A stretch of 64,000 nt of DNA, taken from Bacteroides sp. (GTDB lineage: Bacteria; Bacteroidota; Bacteroidia; Bacteroidales; Bacteroidaceae). This document shows positions 60,965 through 64,000 of the stretch, piece by piece. Under the pieces are notes generated by a model. The model worked only from the letters and a program-made list of their open reading frames with translations. It ran no database searches and was not told where the DNA came from. The DNA lies in the NCBI GenBank assembly GCA_019414725.1, contig DXLM01000007.1, positions 6,269-70,268 of the forward strand, in the 5' to 3' direction. The position numbers were made by a program, and so were the translations under genes. How positions within the stretch are numbered: the stretch's first letter is position 1; the number at the start of each line of letters is the position of its first letter.

Positions 60965-60995
60965 ATGAGTAAAAAACTATCTTTGTACGTATTAG
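60965..60995 (+). promoter_or_regulatory. PUL promoter element, GH3 gene
   Basis: Plus strand ATGAGTA (60965-60971)-N16-CGTATTAG (60988-60995), 22 bases before the ATG at 61018. It is the only copy found in plus orientation and serves the only plus-strand PUL gene. Confidence 0.8.
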
Positions 60996-61017
60996 ATATA
61001 TACAAAACTTAAATAGC

Positions 61018-63384
61018 ATGAATAAACACACTTTATCTGTAGCAATCACTTTCCTATTCTGTACCCCAATATCAGGGGGCACACCGGACGGAATTTACCA
61101 CAAAGGATGGATAGACTTCAACAAGAACGGGAAAATGGATCTATATGAAAATCCTAAAGCCCCGCTGGAAGACAGAGTACAAGACCTGCTTTCACAAATG
61201 ACACTAGAAGAAAAAACCTGTCAAATGGCCACCCTTTACGGTTCAGGACGCGTACTGAAAGATGCGTTGCCTCAAGACAATTGGAAAACAGAAGTATGGA
61301 AAGACGGAATAGGAAACATAGATGAAGAGCATAACGGATTAGGGGCTTTCAAGTCCGAATATTCTTTTCCATACGCCAAACATGTGGATGCCAAACACAC
61401 CATTCAACGCTGGTTTGTAGAAAAAACACGTTTAGGTATCCCAGTAGATTTCACCAATGAAGGTATTCGCGGATTATGTCATGACCGGGCAACCTACTTC
61501 CCCGCCCAGTGCGGACAGGGTGCCACCTGGAACAAAAAATTAATAGCCCGTATCGGAGAAGTGGAAGCTAAAGAAGCGGTAGCATTGGGATATACCAACA
61601 TCTATTCTCCCATCCTTGATATCGCCCAAGACCCTCGCTGGGGAAGATGTGTAGAAACATACGGAGAAGATCCTTATTTAGTAGGAGAATTAGGAAAACA
61701 AATGATTACCAGTTTGCAAAAATACAATCTGGTAGCTACTCCGAAACATTTTGCAGTTTATAGTATCCCGATAGGCGGACGTGACGGAAAGACACGAACC
61801 GACCCACACGTAGCCCCACGAGAAATGCGTACCTTATATATAGAACCTTTCCGGATGGCATTTCAAGAAGCCGGAGCGCTGGGAGTAATGAGCTCTTATA
61901 ATGACTATGACGGGGAACCCATTACGGGAAGCTACCATTTTCTGACCGAAATATTACGTCAAGAATGGGGATTTAAAGGATACGTAGTATCGGATAGTGA
62001 AGCTGTGGAATTTATCTCCAACAAGCATAAAGTAGCAGATACATACGAAGACGGAATAGCACAGGCGGTCAATGCCGGACTGAATATCCGTACCCATTTC
62101 ACTCCGCCTGCCGATTTTATCTTGCCTCTTCGTAAAGCTGTTGATGATGGCAAAATCTCTCAGGAAACTCTCGACAAACGGGTAGCCGAGATACTTCGTA
62201 TCAAATTCTGGCTAGGGTTATTTGACAATCCCTATCGTGGCAATGGTAAACAAGCAGAACAAATAGTCCATAGTAAGGAACATCAAGCTGTGTCATTGGA
62301 GGCTGCCCGTCAGTCACTTGTATTACTAAAAAATGAAACGCACCTGCTTCCTTTATCCAAATCTATCCGTTCCATTGCCGTTATCGGTCCCAATGCCGAC
62401 GAACAGACTCAATTGATTTGCAGATACGGTCCGGCCAATGCTCCTATTAAAACCGTTTATCAGGGTATAAAAGAACTGTTGCCTCATGCAGAAGTGATCT
62501 ATAAAAAAGGATGTGACATCATAGACCCTCATTTCCCGGAAAGTGAAATCCTTGATTTCCCGAAAACTGCGGAAGAAGTCCGATTAATGCAAGAAGTCAT
62601 TCGTGCAGCCAAACAAGCCGAGGTGGTAGTCATGGTATTAGGAGGGAATGAGTTGACCGTCAGGGAAGATCGTTCACGAACCAGCCTTAACCTTCCCGGA
62701 CGGCAGGAAGAACTTTTAAAAGCTGTTTGTGCTACCGGAAAACCGGTCATTCTAGTAATGCTCGACGGACGCGCTTCTTCTATAAACTACGCAGCAGCTC
62801 ATGTACCTGCCATTTTACATGCTTGGTTTCCCGGAGAATTTTGCGGACAAGCTGTGGCCGAAGCCTTGTTCGGCGATTATAATCCGGGGGGAAGACTGGC
62901 AGTTACTTTTCCTAAATCTGTAGGGCAAATTCCTTTTGCTTTTCCCTTTAAACCAGGGTCAGACGAAAGTTCCTCCACTTCCGTTTACGGAGCGTTATAT
63001 CCTTTCGGGCATGGTTTAAGTTATACCACTTTTACTTACAGTGATTTACATATATCACCATCACATCAAGGAGTACAAGGAGATATCCATGTAAGTTGTA
63101 AAATCAAAAATACAGGAAAAATAAAAGGAGATGAAGTAGTACAACTTTATTTACGGGATGAAATCAGCAGCGTTACCACTTATACCAAAGTATTACGCGG
63201 CTTTGAACGTATCAGTCTGAAAGCTGGAGAAGAACAAACTGTTCATTTCAGATTGCGACCACAAGATTTAGGATTATGGGACAAAAATATGAATTTCCGT
63301 GTGGAACCGGGTAGTTTCAAAGTAATGCTCGGAGCTTCTTCTACAGACATCAGATTACATGGTCAGTTCGAAATAACGCCCTAA
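61018..63384 (+). CDS. GH3 beta-glycosidase, exported
   Basis: 788 residues, signal segment MNKHTLSVAITFLFCTPISGG. GH3 N-terminal barrel: LLSQMTLEEKTCQMATLYG, YTNIYSPILDIAQDPRWGRCVETYGEDPYLVG, TPKHFAVYSIP, VMSSYNDYDGEP, and nucleophile Asp326 in GYVVSDSEAVEFI. The C-terminal alpha/beta-sandwich (SIAVIGPNADEQ; VVVMVLGGNELTVREDRSRTSLNLPG) and a fibronectin III-like domain (VSCKIKNTGKIKGDEVVQLYLRDEISSV) follow. It could be a beta-xylosidase, beta-glucosidase or an arabinofuranosidase-type member. The shared promoter motif places it in the PUL though it is on the other strand. Confidence 0.93.
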   Translation: MNKHTLSVAITFLFCTPISGGTPDGIYHKGWIDFNKNGKMDLYENPKAPLEDRVQDLLSQMTLEEKTCQMATLYGSGRVLKDALPQDNWKTEVWKDGIGNIDEEHNGLGAFKSEYSFPYAKHVDAKHTIQRWFVEKTRLGIPVDFTNEGIRGLCHDRATYFPAQCGQGATWNKKLIARIGEVEAKEAVALGYTNIYSPILDIAQDPRWGRCVETYGEDPYLVGELGKQMITSLQKYNLVATPKHFAVYSIPIGGRDGKTRTDPHVAPREMRTLYIEPFRMAFQEAGALGVMSSYNDYDGEPITGSYHFLTEILRQEWGFKGYVVSDSEAVEFISNKHKVADTYEDGIAQAVNAGLNIRTHFTPPADFILPLRKAVDDGKISQETLDKRVAEILRIKFWLGLFDNPYRGNGKQAEQIVHSKEHQAVSLEAARQSLVLLKNETHLLPLSKSIRSIAVIGPNADEQTQLICRYGPANAPIKTVYQGIKELLPHAEVIYKKGCDIIDPHFPESEILDFPKTAEEVRLMQEVIRAAKQAEVVVMVLGGNELTVREDRSRTSLNLPGRQEELLKAVCATGKPVILVMLDGRASSINYAAAHVPAILHAWFPGEFCGQAVAEALFGDYNPGGRLAVTFPKSVGQIPFAFPFKPGSDESSSTSVYGALYPFGHGLSYTTFTYSDLHISPSHQGVQGDIHVSCKIKNTGKIKGDEVVQLYLRDEISSVTTYTKVLRGFERISLKAGEEQTVHFRLRPQDLGLWDKNMNFRVEPGSFKVMLGASSTDIRLHGQFEITP

Positions 63385-63426
63385 ACCTCCCACCATTTTA
63401 ACTCAGCATGGAATGGCAGGAATATT

Positions 63427-63460
63427 GGCTCTGCGGAAATTTCCGCAGAGCCCAAGTTTT
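63427..63460 (+). terminator. Terminator after GH3
   Basis: A perfect 26-bp palindrome, GGCTCTGCGGAAA (63427-63439) with TTTCCGCAGAGCC (63440-63452), followed by CAAGTTTT. It ends the plus-strand transcript facing the tRNA array. Confidence 0.8.
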
Positions 63461-63487
63461 CAAACTGACCCAAAATAAGTCCAATAT

Positions 63488-63540
63488 AAATAAAAGAAAA
63501 ACAAGATATCCATGAAACAAATTCATAAATACCTTGTTTT
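63488..63540 (-). terminator. Terminator of the tRNA array
   Basis: On the minus strand AAAACAAG and CTTGTTTT (63533-63540 with 63498-63505) close a stem extended by GTAT/ATAT, followed by TCTTTTATTT. It begins four bases after the last tRNA base. Confidence 0.78.
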
Positions 63541-63543
63541 GTG

Positions 63544-63617
63544 TAGCGGGACCCGGGATTGAACCGGGGACCTCATGATTATGAATCATGCGCTCTAACC
63601 AGCTGAGCTATCCCGCC
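63544..63617 (-). tRNA. tRNA-Met (CAT), last of the array
   Basis: 74 bases without encoded CCA. Acceptor GGCGGGA pairs with TCCCGCT (a G1-U72 wobble), D-arm has AGCTCAGCTGGTTAGAGC, anticodon loop TTCATAA between CATGA and TCATG, T-loop TTCAATC. CAT can be Met or, if the C is modified to lysidine, Ile; elongator Met is the usual reading. The T-stem differs from the other copies by one compensating pair. Confidence 0.9.
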
Positions 63618-63678
63618 ATCGTTTTTTAAAAAGACCGCCAAGAGTGGAAGCCTCTCAACAGTCTAAAATTGTTCATTG

Positions 63679-63752
63679 TAGCGGGACCCAGGATTGAACT
63701 GGGGACCTCATGATTATGAATCATGCGCTCTAACCAGCTGAGCTATCCCGCC
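63679..63752 (-). tRNA. tRNA-Met (CAT), tandem copy
   Basis: 74 bases, identical to the neighbouring copies at 63814 and (as far as seen) 63949. The T-stem here has A-U where the 63544 copy has G-C. Repeat unit is 135 bp including a 61-bp spacer. Confidence 0.9.
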
Positions 63753-63813
63753 ATCGTTTTTTAAAAAGACCGCCAAGAGTGGAAGCCTCTCAACAGTCTA
63801 AAATTGTTCATTG

Positions 63814-63887
63814 TAGCGGGACCCAGGATTGAACTGGGGACCTCATGATTATGAATCATGCGCTCTAACCAGCTGAGCTATCCCGCC
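63814..63887 (-). tRNA. tRNA-Met (CAT), tandem copy
   Basis: 74 bases, identical to the copy at 63679, offset exactly 135 bp, with identical spacer. Confidence 0.9.
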
Positions 63888-63948
63888 ATCGTTTTTTAAA
63901 AAGACCGCCAAGAGTGGAAGCCTCTCAACAGTCTAAAATTGTTCATTG

Positions 63949-64000
63949 TAGCGGGACCCAGGATTGAACTGGGGACCTCATGATTATGAATCATGCGCTC
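63949..64000 (-). tRNA. tRNA-Met (CAT), cut by the window end
   Basis: The 3' 52 bases are present, including anticodon CAT; the 5' part lies beyond base 64000. Offset again 135 bp, so the array continues. Confidence 0.88.

Noticed and set aside
19266..60995. TTGAGTG-N16-CGTATT considered as the binding site of the AraC-type regulators
   Set aside because: The halves are not repeats of each other and the fixed short distance to the ATGs leaves no room for another promoter at several sites. AraC binding remains a weaker alternative, not excluded.
63544..64000. Regular 135-bp repeats considered as a CRISPR array
   Set aside because: The repeats fold as complete tRNA-Met genes and the spacers are identical to each other, the reverse of a CRISPR array.

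Overview
The window looks like a Bacteroidales chromosome of the Bacteroides/Phocaeicola type. Supporting signs are a fused lpxC-fabZ, a SusC/SusD pair, TAnnTTTG-type -7 boxes, many exported glycoside hydrolases and low-to-mid GC. I place it at genus-group level only. It appears to be chromosomal core flanking one very large polysaccharide utilization locus (PUL).

Layout: (1) 1-8070, plus strand, housekeeping: the tail of an HD-domain phosphohydrolase, then lpxD, lpxC-fabZ and lpxA (lipid A synthesis), a pRiA4b ORF-3-like protein, miaA, and a GH29 fucosidase eight bases behind miaA. (2) 8174-16143, minus strand: a small membrane protein, then a five-gene operon of BlaI-like repressor, M56/BlaR1-like protease, TPR protein and two thioredoxin-fold proteins. 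Three evenly spaced BlaI-type operators lie in front of it. (3) 16268-60884, minus strand, plus a divergent GH3 at 61018-63384: a PUL with GH88, GH43, GH97, GH127, GH51, a GH51-like protein, a protein with three GH43 modules, two clan GH-N beta-helix hydrolases, two heparinase II/III-like lyases, two alpha/beta-hydrolases, a beta-lactamase-like serine hydrolase, SusC/SusD, an ECF sigma factor, and two transmembrane propeller/AraC regulators that lack any kinase. (4) 63427-64000: a convergent terminator and at least four tRNA-Met(CAT) genes in a 135-bp tandem array that runs off the window.

The most striking result is a shared bipartite element, TTGAGTG-N16-CGTATT (variants ATGAGTA, TTAAGTG; CGTACT, CGTTTT). 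It lies directly upstream of ten PUL transcription units on both strands, always with exactly 16 bp between the halves, and is missing from the housekeeping genes and the regulator genes. The layout is that of an ECF sigma promoter. The PUL carries one ECF sigma gene (52767-53282) with no FecR-like anti-sigma beside it, and its SusC lacks an STN signalling domain. My model is a cascade: kinase-less membrane AraC regulators sense glycan fragments and switch on the sigma/susC/susD unit, and the sigma factor then fires the scattered CAZyme promoters.

Enzyme content (beta- and alpha-L-arabinofuranosidases, lyases plus GH88 unsaturated-uronidase, GH3, esterase candidates) suggests an arabinose-rich acidic polysaccharide, possibly an arabinogalactan or pectin side chain. 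The substrate is not established. The PUL also carries a 657-bp cassette with 40-bp inverted ends around a small DUF6078-like gene, a decayed relative of it beside an Rpn-type nuclease gene bracketed by a 29-bp direct repeat, and a decayed scrap of a GH-N hydrolase gene.
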